Both the position numbers and the translations under genes were made by a program. From CAWJMD01 sp963845675 (GTDB lineage: Bacteria; Actinomycetota; Actinomycetes; Actinomycetales; CAWJMD01), in NCBI GenBank assembly GCA_963845675.1, contig CAWJSX010000001.1, positions 806,001 to 870,000 on the forward strand: a stretch of 64,000 nucleotides of DNA, read 5' to 3'. Positions 25,217 through 33,063 of this stretch are shown here, piece after piece. The notes under the pieces are model-generated. The model was given only the letters and a program-made list of their open reading frames with translations. It had not been told where the DNA came from and made no database searches. Position 1 is the first letter of the stretch. Each line of letters starts with the position of its first letter.

Positions 25217-25711
25217 TCAGGCTGAGGCGGCGTCGACCTCGTCGAGGACCTTGGCGAAGCACCGGCTGTCGGGCTCGCAGCGGTAGGTGCCGAACTTCTC
25301 GGTCGGGGCGTACCCGGACGACGTGTAGAGGCCGATCGCCTCCGGCTGCATGAGGCCGGTCTCGAGGACGAGGCGGCGGCGACCGGCGTCGCGGGCACGA
25401 CGCTCGAGCTCGACCAGGACGGTCCGGGCCAGGCCGACTCCCCGCCGGGTCGGCGAGACGTACATCCGCTTGATCTCGGCGTCGCCGTCCGCGAAGAAGG
25501 GCTCGTCGGAGTCGTGGGCGCGCCACCCGCCGCAGGCCACGGCCTCGCCGTCGACGTAGCCGACGACGAAGGTGCCGCGCGGAGGATGGAACTCGGTGAG
25601 GTCGAGGGGGGTGGCGTCCTCGCCGCCGTAGCGCCGCACGTACTCCTGCTGCACCTCGCCGACGAGCCGGAGCGCGTCGGGGTGGTCGAGGGCGACGGTC
25701 CGGAGCTCCAC
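25217..25711 (-). CDS. GNAT family N-acetyltransferase
   Basis: 164 residues. Motif A of the GNAT fold is visible as IKRMYVSPTRRGVGLARTVL (acetyl-CoA loop R-R-G-V-G) and motif B as ETGLMQPEAIGLYTSSGYAPTEKFG. The upstream strand FVVGYVDGEAVACGGWRAH is typical. The start is uncertain: the GTG at 25711 begins VELRTV; an ATG at 25759 would add 16 residues. Substrate unknown. Transcribed alone. Confidence 0.85.
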   Translation of the reverse strand: MELRTVALDHPDALRLVGEVQQEYVRRYGGEDATPLDLTEFHPPRGTFVVGYVDGEAVACGGWRAHDSDEPFFADGDAEIKRMYVSPTRRGVGLARTVLVELERRARDAGRRRLVLETGLMQPEAIGLYTSSGYAPTEKFGTYRCEPDSRCFAKVLDEVDAASA

Positions 25712-25791
25712 GATCGTGAGACTACGACCTCGCGGTCCCGCACGTCGCCACCTCACCATCGCGTGTGGGGTCCGGTGCGGCAGAGCGCCCC

Positions 25792-26193
25792 TCAGCCCGC
25801 GGGGACGATGAGCGACTGTCCGGCCGACACCTGCGAGGTGCTCAGCCCGTTCAGCTGCTGGATGTCGATGATGACGTCACGGCGGTCGGCGCCCGGCACC
25901 GCGTCCCCCGCGATCGACCACAAGGACTCACCGGGCTGGACCACGACCGTCGCGGTGCCCGCGGACGTCGCGCCGTCGCCGGCCAGCGCGCTCTGCGCGC
26001 CGATCACTCCCCCACCCACGAGCACCACCGTGGCCAGCAGCGTGATCGCCAGGCGGCCGCGGCGGGTCAGGGCCAGCGGCGCGTCGGCGCTCTGGGGCCG
26101 AGCAGGGACGGCAGACAGGTGGCGCGTGCGGTCCTGCTGCCCGCGGCCGCCGAAGGGGCTGACCATGGCCGGGCTGACTGTCATCGCGCTCAT
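25792..26193 (-). CDS. SOS-controlled LysM membrane protein, probable division inhibitor (YneA/DivS/ChiZ-like)
   Basis: 133 residues: a cytoplasmic N-terminus, one transmembrane segment (LAITLLATVVLVGGGVIGA, residues about 64-82) and an extracytoplasmic LysM domain (VVQPGESLWSIAG ... IQQLNGLSTSQVSAGQSLIVP). The ATG at 26193 follows GGAGGTCCCG. It is divergent from lexA with several SOS boxes between them. In Bacillus (YneA), Corynebacterium (DivS) and Mycobacterium (Rv2719c/ChiZ) the gene next to lexA encodes a small protein that delays division during DNA damage; position, topology and LysM support that role here. Confidence 0.82.
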   Translation of the reverse strand: MSAMTVSPAMVSPFGGRGQQDRTRHLSAVPARPQSADAPLALTRRGRLAITLLATVVLVGGGVIGAQSALAGDGATSAGTATVVVQPGESLWSIAGDAVPGADRRDVIIDIQQLNGLSTSQVSAGQSLIVPAG

Positions 26194-26222
26194 CGGGACC
26201 TCCGGGCGTGTGGGGAAGGATG

Positions 26223-26322
26223 TCGAACGGTTGTTCGATCGAACGCCTGTACGAGTTCTACCAGCCGTCTCGGACGGTGTCCAGCGTTCAGTCGAACAGG
26301 TGTTCGTCGGACAGGTGTTCGT
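26223..26322. promoter_or_regulatory. Three LexA (SOS) boxes upstream of the LysM gene
   Basis: TCGAACGGTTGTTCGA at 26223-26238 is a perfect palindrome of the Gram-positive SOS type (CGAAC-N4-GTTCG). TCGAACAGGTGTTCGT at 26292-26307 and TCGGACAGGTGTTCGT at 26307-26322 follow; the second has one mismatch in the first half-site. They lie 30 to 130 bases upstream of the LysM gene and should give tight damage-inducible control. Confidence 0.82.
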
Positions 26323-26473
26323 CGTCATGTCCCGGAGTCCAGCAGGCGCCACCGACAGTCGGTCCCGACGAGGGCCTCGCTAGGCCCGCAGATCGACCGG
26401 TATCCGCGGTCCCAGGGCCACTCCGAACGGCGGTAAGTGACCGATCCGCGAGAAGGAGGTCTGCGACACGCCT

Positions 26474-26489
26474 TCGAACAGGTGTTTGA
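26474..26489. promoter_or_regulatory. LexA box upstream of lexA
   Basis: TCGAACAGGTGTTTGA, one base from the consensus and set in the longer palindrome TTCGAACAGGTGTTTGAA, lies about 70 bases before the lexA start. It should mediate autoregulation of lexA. Confidence 0.78.
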
Positions 26490-26558
26490 ATCGGGACTGT
26501 CGGAGCCGTACGGTTTCCTCAACGGCACGACCCGCACACGGCTCCAGGAGGCACCGCG

Positions 26559-27299
26559 ATGGCCCGGCCCACCGAACCCCCACGACGCCCGGCCGCCGGC
26601 GACGGCACGTTCAAGGCCGCGACCAGCCGCAACGGCGAGGCGCACGTGCACGAGCTGCCCGAGGTCGACACCGGCGACGGGCTCACGGTCCGCCAGCGCA
26701 AGGTGCTCGACTGCATCCGTGACGCGGTCGCCGCGCGGGGCTACCCGCCGAGCATGCGCGAGATCGGCGAGAGCGTCGGCCTGACCAGCCCGTCGAGCGT
26801 GGCCCACCAGCTCGCCACGCTGGAGAAGAAGGGCTTCCTTCGCCGCGACCCGCACCGCCCCCGCGCGATCGAGGTCGTCTCCCCCGAGGAGATCGACCCC
26901 ACCGGCTCCGGCGACGCCTTCCCCGAGCCCTCGTACGTCCCGGTCGTCGGACGGATCGCGGCCGGTGGGCCGATCCTCGCGGAGGAGGCCGTCGAGGACG
27001 TCTTCCCGCTCCCCCGCCAGCTCGTCGGCGACGGCCAGCTCTTCCTGCTCAAGGTCGTGGGCGAGTCGATGATCGACGCCGCCATCTGCGACGGCGACTG
27101 GGTGGTCGTCCGCCAGCAGCAGGTGGCCGAGAACGGTGAGATCGTCGCCGCGATGATCGACGGCGAGGCGACGGTCAAGACCTACAAGCGCAAGGACGGG
27201 CACCTCTGGCTGATGCCGCACAACCCCGCCTTCGAGCCGATCAACGGCGACGACGCGCAGATCCTGGGCCGCGTCGTGGCGGTGCTGCGGAGCGTCTGA
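26559..27299 (+). CDS. lexA: LexA repressor
   Basis: SOS master repressor, 246 residues. The winged helix (LTVRQRKVLDCIRDAV, SMREIGESVGLTSPSSVAHQLATLE) is followed by an S24 self-cleaving domain. The cleavage bond is A135-G136 in RIAAGGPI, the catalytic Ser is S170 in GESMID, and the Lys is K207 in EATVKTYKR. When RecA filaments form it cuts itself and frees the boxes at 26223-26322 and 26474-26489. The N-terminal extension of about 40 residues ahead of the DNA-binding domain is common in actinobacteria. Confidence 0.97.
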   Translation: MARPTEPPRRPAAGDGTFKAATSRNGEAHVHELPEVDTGDGLTVRQRKVLDCIRDAVAARGYPPSMREIGESVGLTSPSSVAHQLATLEKKGFLRRDPHRPRAIEVVSPEEIDPTGSGDAFPEPSYVPVVGRIAAGGPILAEEAVEDVFPLPRQLVGDGQLFLLKVVGESMIDAAICDGDWVVVRQQQVAENGEIVAAMIDGEATVKTYKRKDGHLWLMPHNPAFEPINGDDAQILGRVVAVLRSV

Positions 27300-27300
27300 C

Positions 27301-27531
27301 GTGGGCGACCAGCTCGTCATGATCCGCGACGCGTCGATCCGGCTCGGCCAGCTGCTCAAGCTGGCCGGGCTGGCCGACGACGGCGCCGTGGCCAAGGCGA
27401 TGCTCGACGACGGGCTCGTGCAGGTGGACGGGGAGCCCGAGGGGCGGCGCGGTCGGCAGATCCGCCCCGGCGACGTCGTCACCGTGGACGTCGACGGTGA
27501 CGTCACGACGCTCACCGTGCAGCCCCGCTGA
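27301..27531 (+). CDS. S4-domain RNA-binding protein
   Basis: 76 residues, a single S4 domain: IRLGQLLKLAGLADDGAVAKAMLDDGLVQVDGEPEGRRGRQIRPGD, ending in a strand. Small stand-alone S4 proteins of this kind (YaaA/RlbA-like) bind structured RNA, in some cases on the ribosome. The GTG start is one base after the lexA stop, so it is co-transcribed with lexA and may also respond to DNA damage. Confidence 0.83.
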   Translation: MGDQLVMIRDASIRLGQLLKLAGLADDGAVAKAMLDDGLVQVDGEPEGRRGRQIRPGDVVTVDVDGDVTTLTVQPR

Positions 27532-27578
27532 CGCGACAGTCACCAGCGAGGGCACGACCGGCAGACCGTCGGCGCCCG

Positions 27579-28298
27579 TCAGGGTCGTGGACCGGCCAGC
27601 GCAGCCCCGACGATCCCCTCGAGCTGGCGGCTCGGGGCGATGCCCATCTCGCCGTCGAGTACGCGTCTGTACGCCTCGAGCTGCCTGACCGCCTCGGACA
27701 CGTTCCCCTCCCCCAGGTGGGCGGAGATCAGTGCGCGCTGTGAGGACTCACGCAGCGGCTCCGCGCTGACCGCGGCCAGGGCTGCGGCGATGCCCTCGGA
27801 GTACCGCCCCACCCGGCACAGCGCGTCGCTGAGCACCTCGAGCGCGTGCATGCGCAGCTGACGTTGGCGCTCACGGTCGATGACCAGCCACTCCTCGTCC
27901 CAGGTCGGGAGCAGGTCACGGTCGAGCAGCTGGATCGTCTGCCCACCTGCCAGGACGGCGTGCTGGTAGACCAGCTGCTCGGCGCACCTCTGGGACTCAC
28001 GCAGGTCGACCGAGACGTGCGAGTCGAGACCGACACCCTCCCGCGTACACCGCAGCACCGCTCCGGACACCCGCTGCACCCGCCACAGCGCATTTCGCAG
28101 GTTGGCCTTCGCGCGGGACTCGACAGCGTCACGCCAGAGCGTTCCTGCCAGGGACGACCGGGTCTGGGGGGACCCGACGACAGCCAGCAGCCCGAGAACA
28201 CGCTGGGCCTGGATCGGCAGCAGGAGGGGCCGCTCCCCCACGAGCAGCTCGAAGCGGCCCATCACCCTGAGGTGCGCCCGCTGTGGTGGTGTCGACAT
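27579..28298 (-). CDS. SARP/BTAD-type transcriptional activator
   Basis: 239 residues. The N-terminal winged-helix region (LRVMGRFELLVGERPLLLPIQAQRVLGLLAV ... AKANLRNALWRVQR) is followed by a bacterial transcriptional activation domain of TPR type (HALEVLSDALCRVGRYSEGIAAALAAVSAEPLRESSQRALISAHLGEGN ... RRVLDGEMGI). Short SARP regulators usually switch on a neighbouring cluster. This gene is divergent from the operon at 28405-36326, which is its likely target; only 106 bases separate them. Confidence 0.88.
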   Translation of the reverse strand: MSTPPQRAHLRVMGRFELLVGERPLLLPIQAQRVLGLLAVVGSPQTRSSLAGTLWRDAVESRAKANLRNALWRVQRVSGAVLRCTREGVGLDSHVSVDLRESQRCAEQLVYQHAVLAGGQTIQLLDRDLLPTWDEEWLVIDRERQRQLRMHALEVLSDALCRVGRYSEGIAAALAAVSAEPLRESSQRALISAHLGEGNVSEAVRQLEAYRRVLDGEMGIAPSRQLEGIVGAALAGPRP

Positions 28299-28404
28299 GG
28301 TGCCCCCGGACACTGGTGAGCCGGCGGTCGGACATCCAGGGAGACAATCGCTACGACGACCGCAATGACGCGGCGAGGACGCTTCCACCGCCAACATAGC
28401 GCGT

Positions 28405-28653
28405 ATGGCGGTGGTGGTAAACGGTTCTCACCCGCCGACGTGGACCGTGGTCGTGGTCCGCGCCTGGGTCGAGGGAGCAGGAATCCGGATCAGGCTCCTC
28501 GGCTCCGACAGCACGGGCGCCCACGCGCATGCCGTCGTGGCGTCGGCGGACGACGCCGCCGTGACGGTCTCCGCGTGGCTCCGCGACCTGGCCACGTCGA
28601 CGCCGATCGGCCACGAGCGTCGACCGACGACGGACGCGAAGACGAGCGAGTGA
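28405..28653 (+). CDS. Small protein of unknown function, first gene of the BTAD-linked operon
   Basis: 82 residues from the ATG at 28405. Alternating strands (WTVVVVRAWVEGAGIRIRLLG) and a helix (TVSAWLRDLATS) give a compact alpha/beta pattern, resembling the small activator-like proteins of SARP-linked loci. No family recognised. It starts 106 bases from the divergent regulator and 89 bases before the next gene, so it probably opens the operon. Confidence 0.6.
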   Translation: MAVVVNGSHPPTWTVVVVRAWVEGAGIRIRLLGSDSTGAHAHAVVASADDAAVTVSAWLRDLATSTPIGHERRPTTDAKTSE

Positions 28654-28742
28654 CGCTCGCGCGACGGCCACGCCGACGACACCTGGACGATGCCGCGGAC
28701 GGCCACCACCTAGCGTCGACGGCCAGTGCCCGGGAGGTGGTC

Positions 28743-31172
28743 ATGAGCGTCTTCGAGACGACAGCCGCGGCCGTCCGACCTGGTGGGCCGCCCTCACCAC
28801 AGGCCCCGCCGACGCAGGCGGCAACCAGCCCCTTCGCCGCTGCCGTGCTGACGGTCGAGAAGGGGGCCGCGACGCCCGCGACCGTCGACGGCGAGGACTA
28901 CGTCGCCCACGAGGTCACGACCCCGTTCGCCGGACCGATGGTCACCTTCGAGGAGGCCGACCTGGAGGCGGAGGCGTTCGAGGCGCTGCGGGCCGAGTTC
29001 GAGGACGAGGAGTTCGCGGAGGCTCTCGAGGCACTGGGTGACGAGGCGGCCGCCAGGCACCTGACCGCCAGCGCCACGTGGGGGCAGCAGGCCGAGGCGC
29101 TCCAGGTGGGCGAGTCGGAGGCCACTCAGTGGATGGAGTCGGTCGCCGCACGGGCCGACCACCTGCTCACGGAGCTCGAAGGCCAGTTCGCGGACCGACC
29201 GGCGGGCGGCCTCACCGAGGCCGAGATCGACGCCGTGGCCGGGTACCTCCCCACCGACCAGGAGCTCGCGAACCGCCCGCTCGACGCGCAGGAGCTGTTC
29301 CTGGGCAGGCTCGTGAAGAAGGTGAAGAAGGTCGTCAAGGGCGTCGGGAAGCTCGTCAAGAAGGGCGTGCGGGCCGTCGGCAAGCTGCTGCCGCTCGGCA
29401 AGCTCTTCGGCGTGCTGAAGAAGATCGTCCGGCCACTGCTGGAACGGGTGCTCAAGAGGGCCATCGGCAAGCTCCCCCCTGCGCTGCGACCCGCCGCGAC
29501 GAAGCTCGCCGCGAAGTTCGGGATGGGCCCGGGCGGCAGGGCCAAGTCGCCCTCGCCGGGACCCACCGCGGCCCCTGGCACCCCGCCGGCCGCGGCGACG
29601 GACGACTCCTCGACCGACCCCACGGCCGGTGCCGAGGGTGAGGACGCCTGGGGTGCCGAGTCGCTCGCCGACGAGCTCGACTCCTTCCTCGCGGAGGCGG
29701 TGCTGTCCCCGAGCGAGTCGGTCGTCACCGAGCTCCTGGCGGAGTTCGAGGCCGAGGGCTCCCCTGCCGGACTCTCTGCGGACGGTCCCTACGGCGCCCT
29801 GGACGCAGGACGGCAGAAGCTGACGCACCAGCTTCTCGAGGCCCAGCCGGGGCGCGCCCCCATCGAGGAGATGGAGGAGTTCGTGCCGGTCGTGATGGCC
29901 GCGATGAAGCTGATCAAGCTGGGGGTCAAGGTCATCGGCCGGAAGCGGGTCGTCGGCTTCGTCGCCAAGCTGCTGGCGACGCTGATCCAGGGCATGGTCG
30001 GGCGGCAGGCGGCCACACTGCTCTCGCGTCCCGTCGCTGACGCGGGCCTTCGCCTGCTCGGGCTGGAGGCTGAGGGCGTCGAGGACGGCACGCTGGGAGC
30101 GGAGGCTCTCGTCGCGACGGCGGAGGACACCATCCGTGACGTGATGTCGCACCCGGCAGCCTCCCTCGAGAACGAGCTGCTGCTGGAATCCCTCGTGCAC
30201 GAGGCCTTCGCGTCGGCCGCGGCCCGCCACTTCCCGGCGGAGGTGTTGCGTCCCGAGCTGGTCGAGGAGGATGCCACGGACGGCGAGCGCGGGATCTGGG
30301 TGCTGTTCCCCCGCCGGGCGGGTCGGCACTTCCGCTACAAGAAGTACAGCGTCGTGCACCCCGTCCGCATCACCCGCGCCGTCGCCCGGTCGGTCACGTT
30401 CTCCGACGGCGAGACGCTCGAGGACCGGCTGCTCGACGCGGGCACCCGGACCTGGCCGGTGCAGGGCGAGGTGCACCACTACGAGCTGATGCCGGGCGCC
30501 GAGTACGGCCACCTCGCAGCCTTCGAGCTCGAGGGCGAGGACGAGTCGTACGCCGACGGTGCACTCGAGTTCGAGGAGCTCACGCCGTCACGACCGAACC
30601 CTCTCCCCCGCCCGCGGCCGCGGGCCCAACGTCGCCGCAGCGGACCCGCCCCCGCCGGGCGGCGACGAGCACCGGGCACACGCGCCTACCGGCTCAAGGT
30701 CAAGGGAGTGCGCCTGCGCCCCCGTCCCCCGTTCTCCCTGCGACTCGACGTCAGCGGTCCCCAGCCGGCCCTGCGGCTGCACCTGCACGTCAGCGAGCGC
30801 AACGCGCACCGTCTGGTGGGTCACCTCGAGAAGAAGCAGCCGGTGCAGGTCGTCGCCCTGCTGCGCGGCCTGGTCGGGCCGACGGTTCGCCAGGCGATCG
30901 CCGGTCGCCTCGGACGGAAGCTGGCCAAGCGGGGGATCACCGTCGCCGAGGGCGTGCCCGCGAAGGCGGCCGACGCCATCGCCGAGGCGATCGGCAGGAC
31001 GGTCGCCGGGCAGCTGGCCTCCGCAGCGGCCGAGCTGACGACCGCAGCCAAGGATCCTGCAGCGGGTGTGACCCTCACCTTCGCCTTCACGTTCGACGAC
31101 AAGGCTGCGCTCGCGAGCGGCACGGTCGCCGACCCCGCCCTGACCGTCCGCAGCGGACAGCACCGTGACTGA
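28743..31172 (+). CDS. Large protein of unknown function with basic amphipathic helices
   Basis: 809 residues. The acidic, Ala/Pro-rich N-terminus has two T-(S/T)-P-F-A motifs (residues 28-32 and 59-63). Residues about 110-185 are helical and end in LDAQELFLG. Residues about 190-262 are strikingly basic and amphipathic (LVKKVKKVVKGVGKLVKKG, then VLKRAIGKLPPALRP), and a second basic helix region lies near residues 388-430. The C-terminal third has an Arg/Pro-rich linker and two beta-rich modules (YRLKVKGVRLRPRPPF and a long final helix). No signal peptide. The basic helices suggest membrane or nucleic-acid contact. The ATG has GGGAGGTGGTC ahead; the next gene overlaps by eight bases. Confidence 0.7.
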   Translation: MSVFETTAAAVRPGGPPSPQAPPTQAATSPFAAAVLTVEKGAATPATVDGEDYVAHEVTTPFAGPMVTFEEADLEAEAFEALRAEFEDEEFAEALEALGDEAAARHLTASATWGQQAEALQVGESEATQWMESVAARADHLLTELEGQFADRPAGGLTEAEIDAVAGYLPTDQELANRPLDAQELFLGRLVKKVKKVVKGVGKLVKKGVRAVGKLLPLGKLFGVLKKIVRPLLERVLKRAIGKLPPALRPAATKLAAKFGMGPGGRAKSPSPGPTAAPGTPPAAATDDSSTDPTAGAEGEDAWGAESLADELDSFLAEAVLSPSESVVTELLAEFEAEGSPAGLSADGPYGALDAGRQKLTHQLLEAQPGRAPIEEMEEFVPVVMAAMKLIKLGVKVIGRKRVVGFVAKLLATLIQGMVGRQAATLLSRPVADAGLRLLGLEAEGVEDGTLGAEALVATAEDTIRDVMSHPAASLENELLLESLVHEAFASAAARHFPAEVLRPELVEEDATDGERGIWVLFPRRAGRHFRYKKYSVVHPVRITRAVARSVTFSDGETLEDRLLDAGTRTWPVQGEVHHYELMPGAEYGHLAAFELEGEDESYADGALEFEELTPSRPNPLPRPRPRAQRRRSGPAPAGRRRAPGTRAYRLKVKGVRLRPRPPFSLRLDVSGPQPALRLHLHVSERNAHRLVGHLEKKQPVQVVALLRGLVGPTVRQAIAGRLGRKLAKRGITVAEGVPAKAADAIAEAIGRTVAGQLASAAAELTTAAKDPAAGVTLTFAFTFDDKAALASGTVADPALTVRSGQHRD

Positions 31173-32436
31173 CGACGCCGCGGTCCGGCAGACCCGGGCG
31201 GAGGTCGCCCACTGGCGCCTCGCGGTCGAGGCGCTCGCCGACCTCGATGTCGTGGCCGCGCCCGAGGCGTGGGCCGGGCTCGAGCAGTACCTGCAGTGCA
31301 ACGTGCGCAACCGTCTCGCGGGAGTCGTGGCGGTCCTGGTCCAGGAGGCTCGCAGCCTGGAACGGGCAGCAGCGTCCGGCCTCGACGGCGACGCCCTGCG
31401 CACCGGAGTCCTGCGACTACGACGCCGCTACCTGCAGGCGGAGACGGTCCTGGACTTCTACGGCGACGCCGTGGCCACCCGCACCAACGCTCCGACGCGC
31501 GCCCTGCTCCGCGGGTACGACACCCTGGCGTCCGACTCCATGGCGCTGTCCCTCGAACAACTGGGCATCGACAGCCCACCCGCCCTGGTCTACCTCGACA
31601 AGGGGCTGGGGGCGTCGATCCTCAGGGCCGGCGTGAGGCTCTGGGACCAGTCTCACCCCTCGCCAGCCGCTGCCATCAAGCTGACCCGCCACAACGTGTC
31701 GTTCCCGACGGCGCTTCTCCACGAGTCCGGCCACCAGGTGGGTCACCTGACCGGGTGGAACACCCACCTGGCCGAAGCCCTGCGCGCGGTCCTCCTTCCG
31801 CGGTCGGTCGAGCTGGCCGACACCTGGAGCGGGTGGGCCAGCGAGATCGCCGCCGACACGCATGCCTTCTGCCAGGCCGGGTGGGCACCGGTCGTCGCCC
31901 TGGCCAACGTCGTGGACGGGTCGACCGCGGAGGTCTACCGGATCCGCTTCGGTGATCCGCACCCGTTCTCCTGGATCCGCGTCATGTTCAACGTGGCGCT
32001 CTGCCGCAGCTGGTTCGGCGACGGCCCCTGGGACGACGTCGCCCGGGTGTGGTGGCGTCGGCATCCCCCGGAGTCCGTTGGCGGGGAGGCCGGGCAGCTG
32101 GCCCGCGCGAGCCTCGCGGCGATGGACGACATCGTCGACACCTGCACGCGCCGTCCGATGCGGGCCTTCCGCGGAGCGTCCTTCGCTTCCGTCGTCGACC
32201 CCGGGCACGTGAGTCCCTCCGGACTGCGCGCCCTCGAGGACCAGGCCGGTGGATCCCTGCTCGCGTCGTCCTACCTACGCCGACGCCACCCGCTGAGGAT
32301 CTTCGCGATCCTCGCCTCCCGCTCCGCGCTCGATCCGGTCCACGCGGAACAGCACCAGCAGTCGCTCCGTGCGTGGGTCACCGACCTCGGCGCGGACACG
32401 AGCCCCGCCTCCACCCTCGCCCACCGCGCCGCGTGA
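31165..32436 (+). CDS. HExxH metallopeptidase-like protein
   Basis: 423 residues, no signal peptide. The zinc-binding motif is H186-E-S-G-H190 in LLHESGHQVGHLTGW, and E227 in SEIAADTHAF lies 37 residues on, where a gluzincin places its third ligand (ExxxD). The N-terminal 150 residues are helical. The C-terminal third (WIRVMFNVALCRSWFG, then MDDIVDTCTRRPMRAF) is also helical. A cytoplasmic peptidase acting on a product of the same operon is one possibility; the family is not one I can name. GTG start overlapping the preceding stop. Confidence 0.68.
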   Translation: MTDDAAVRQTRAEVAHWRLAVEALADLDVVAAPEAWAGLEQYLQCNVRNRLAGVVAVLVQEARSLERAAASGLDGDALRTGVLRLRRRYLQAETVLDFYGDAVATRTNAPTRALLRGYDTLASDSMALSLEQLGIDSPPALVYLDKGLGASILRAGVRLWDQSHPSPAAAIKLTRHNVSFPTALLHESGHQVGHLTGWNTHLAEALRAVLLPRSVELADTWSGWASEIAADTHAFCQAGWAPVVALANVVDGSTAEVYRIRFGDPHPFSWIRVMFNVALCRSWFGDGPWDDVARVWWRRHPPESVGGEAGQLARASLAAMDDIVDTCTRRPMRAFRGASFASVVDPGHVSPSGLRALEDQAGGSLLASSYLRRRHPLRIFAILASRSALDPVHAEQHQQSLRAWVTDLGADTSPASTLAHRAA

Positions 32437-32460
32437 GCGCCCGAGACCGAAGGACCTCCC

Positions 32461-33063
32461 ATGGCCACCACATCCTCCGCAGGCGGCGCAGCCGCGAACC
32501 AGCGGCTGATGGAGCAGCTCGTGCAGCTGACCGAGGCGGTGAAGCATCTCGCGGAGAGCCCGGCGGGCCGGTCCACGCCCGTGGACACCTCCACCGAGGC
32601 GGACCGGGCTCGACAGAGGGTGACCTTCGGGTACCGCGCCCTCGGCGCACTCACCGGCCGGGTCAGCTCGCGCAGCGGCTCCGAGTTCGACGTGCACGTC
32701 GTCGCCGCAACACGCAGGAAGGACCTGATCCTGTTCGAGGCCCTGCCCCCGGCGGCCGACTGGGTCGAGCTGCGCACCGGCACCAAGGTCGAGGTGTTGC
32801 GCATCCACCGCGACGACGACCGCGACGACGACAAGCCCGGCGGCGCAGGTCACGAGCGTCGGCGCACCGGCGTCGCGAAGCCGCGGCACTTCGACGCCGA
32901 CGACCCGATCGGCTCGATGGTCTTCCTGCGCTCACGACAGGGACCGGTCCTCGCCTTCGGGCCGCGGCTCGACCCGGGGCGGTCCGGCCGCCCCTCCACG
33001 ACAGACGACACGATCGACCTGGCACGCAGCGAAGGAGCCGGCCATGTTTCTGAGCCTCGCTAA
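32461..33063 (+). CDS. Protein of unknown function with coiled-coil N-terminus and small beta domain
   Basis: 200 residues. A helix (NQRLMEQLVQLTEAVKHLAE, residues about 15-35) is followed by a small beta-barrel-like part (ALGALTGRVSSRSGSEFDVHVVAATRRKDLILFEALPPAADWVELRTGTKVEVLRI), a highly charged Asp/Arg linker and a beta-rich tail. GAAGGA precedes the ATG. It overlaps the next gene by 20 bases. Probably a structural or adaptor component. Confidence 0.62.
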   Translation: MATTSSAGGAAANQRLMEQLVQLTEAVKHLAESPAGRSTPVDTSTEADRARQRVTFGYRALGALTGRVSSRSGSEFDVHVVAATRRKDLILFEALPPAADWVELRTGTKVEVLRIHRDDDRDDDKPGGAGHERRRTGVAKPRHFDADDPIGSMVFLRSRQGPVLAFGPRLDPGRSGRPSTTDDTIDLARSEGAGHVSEPR

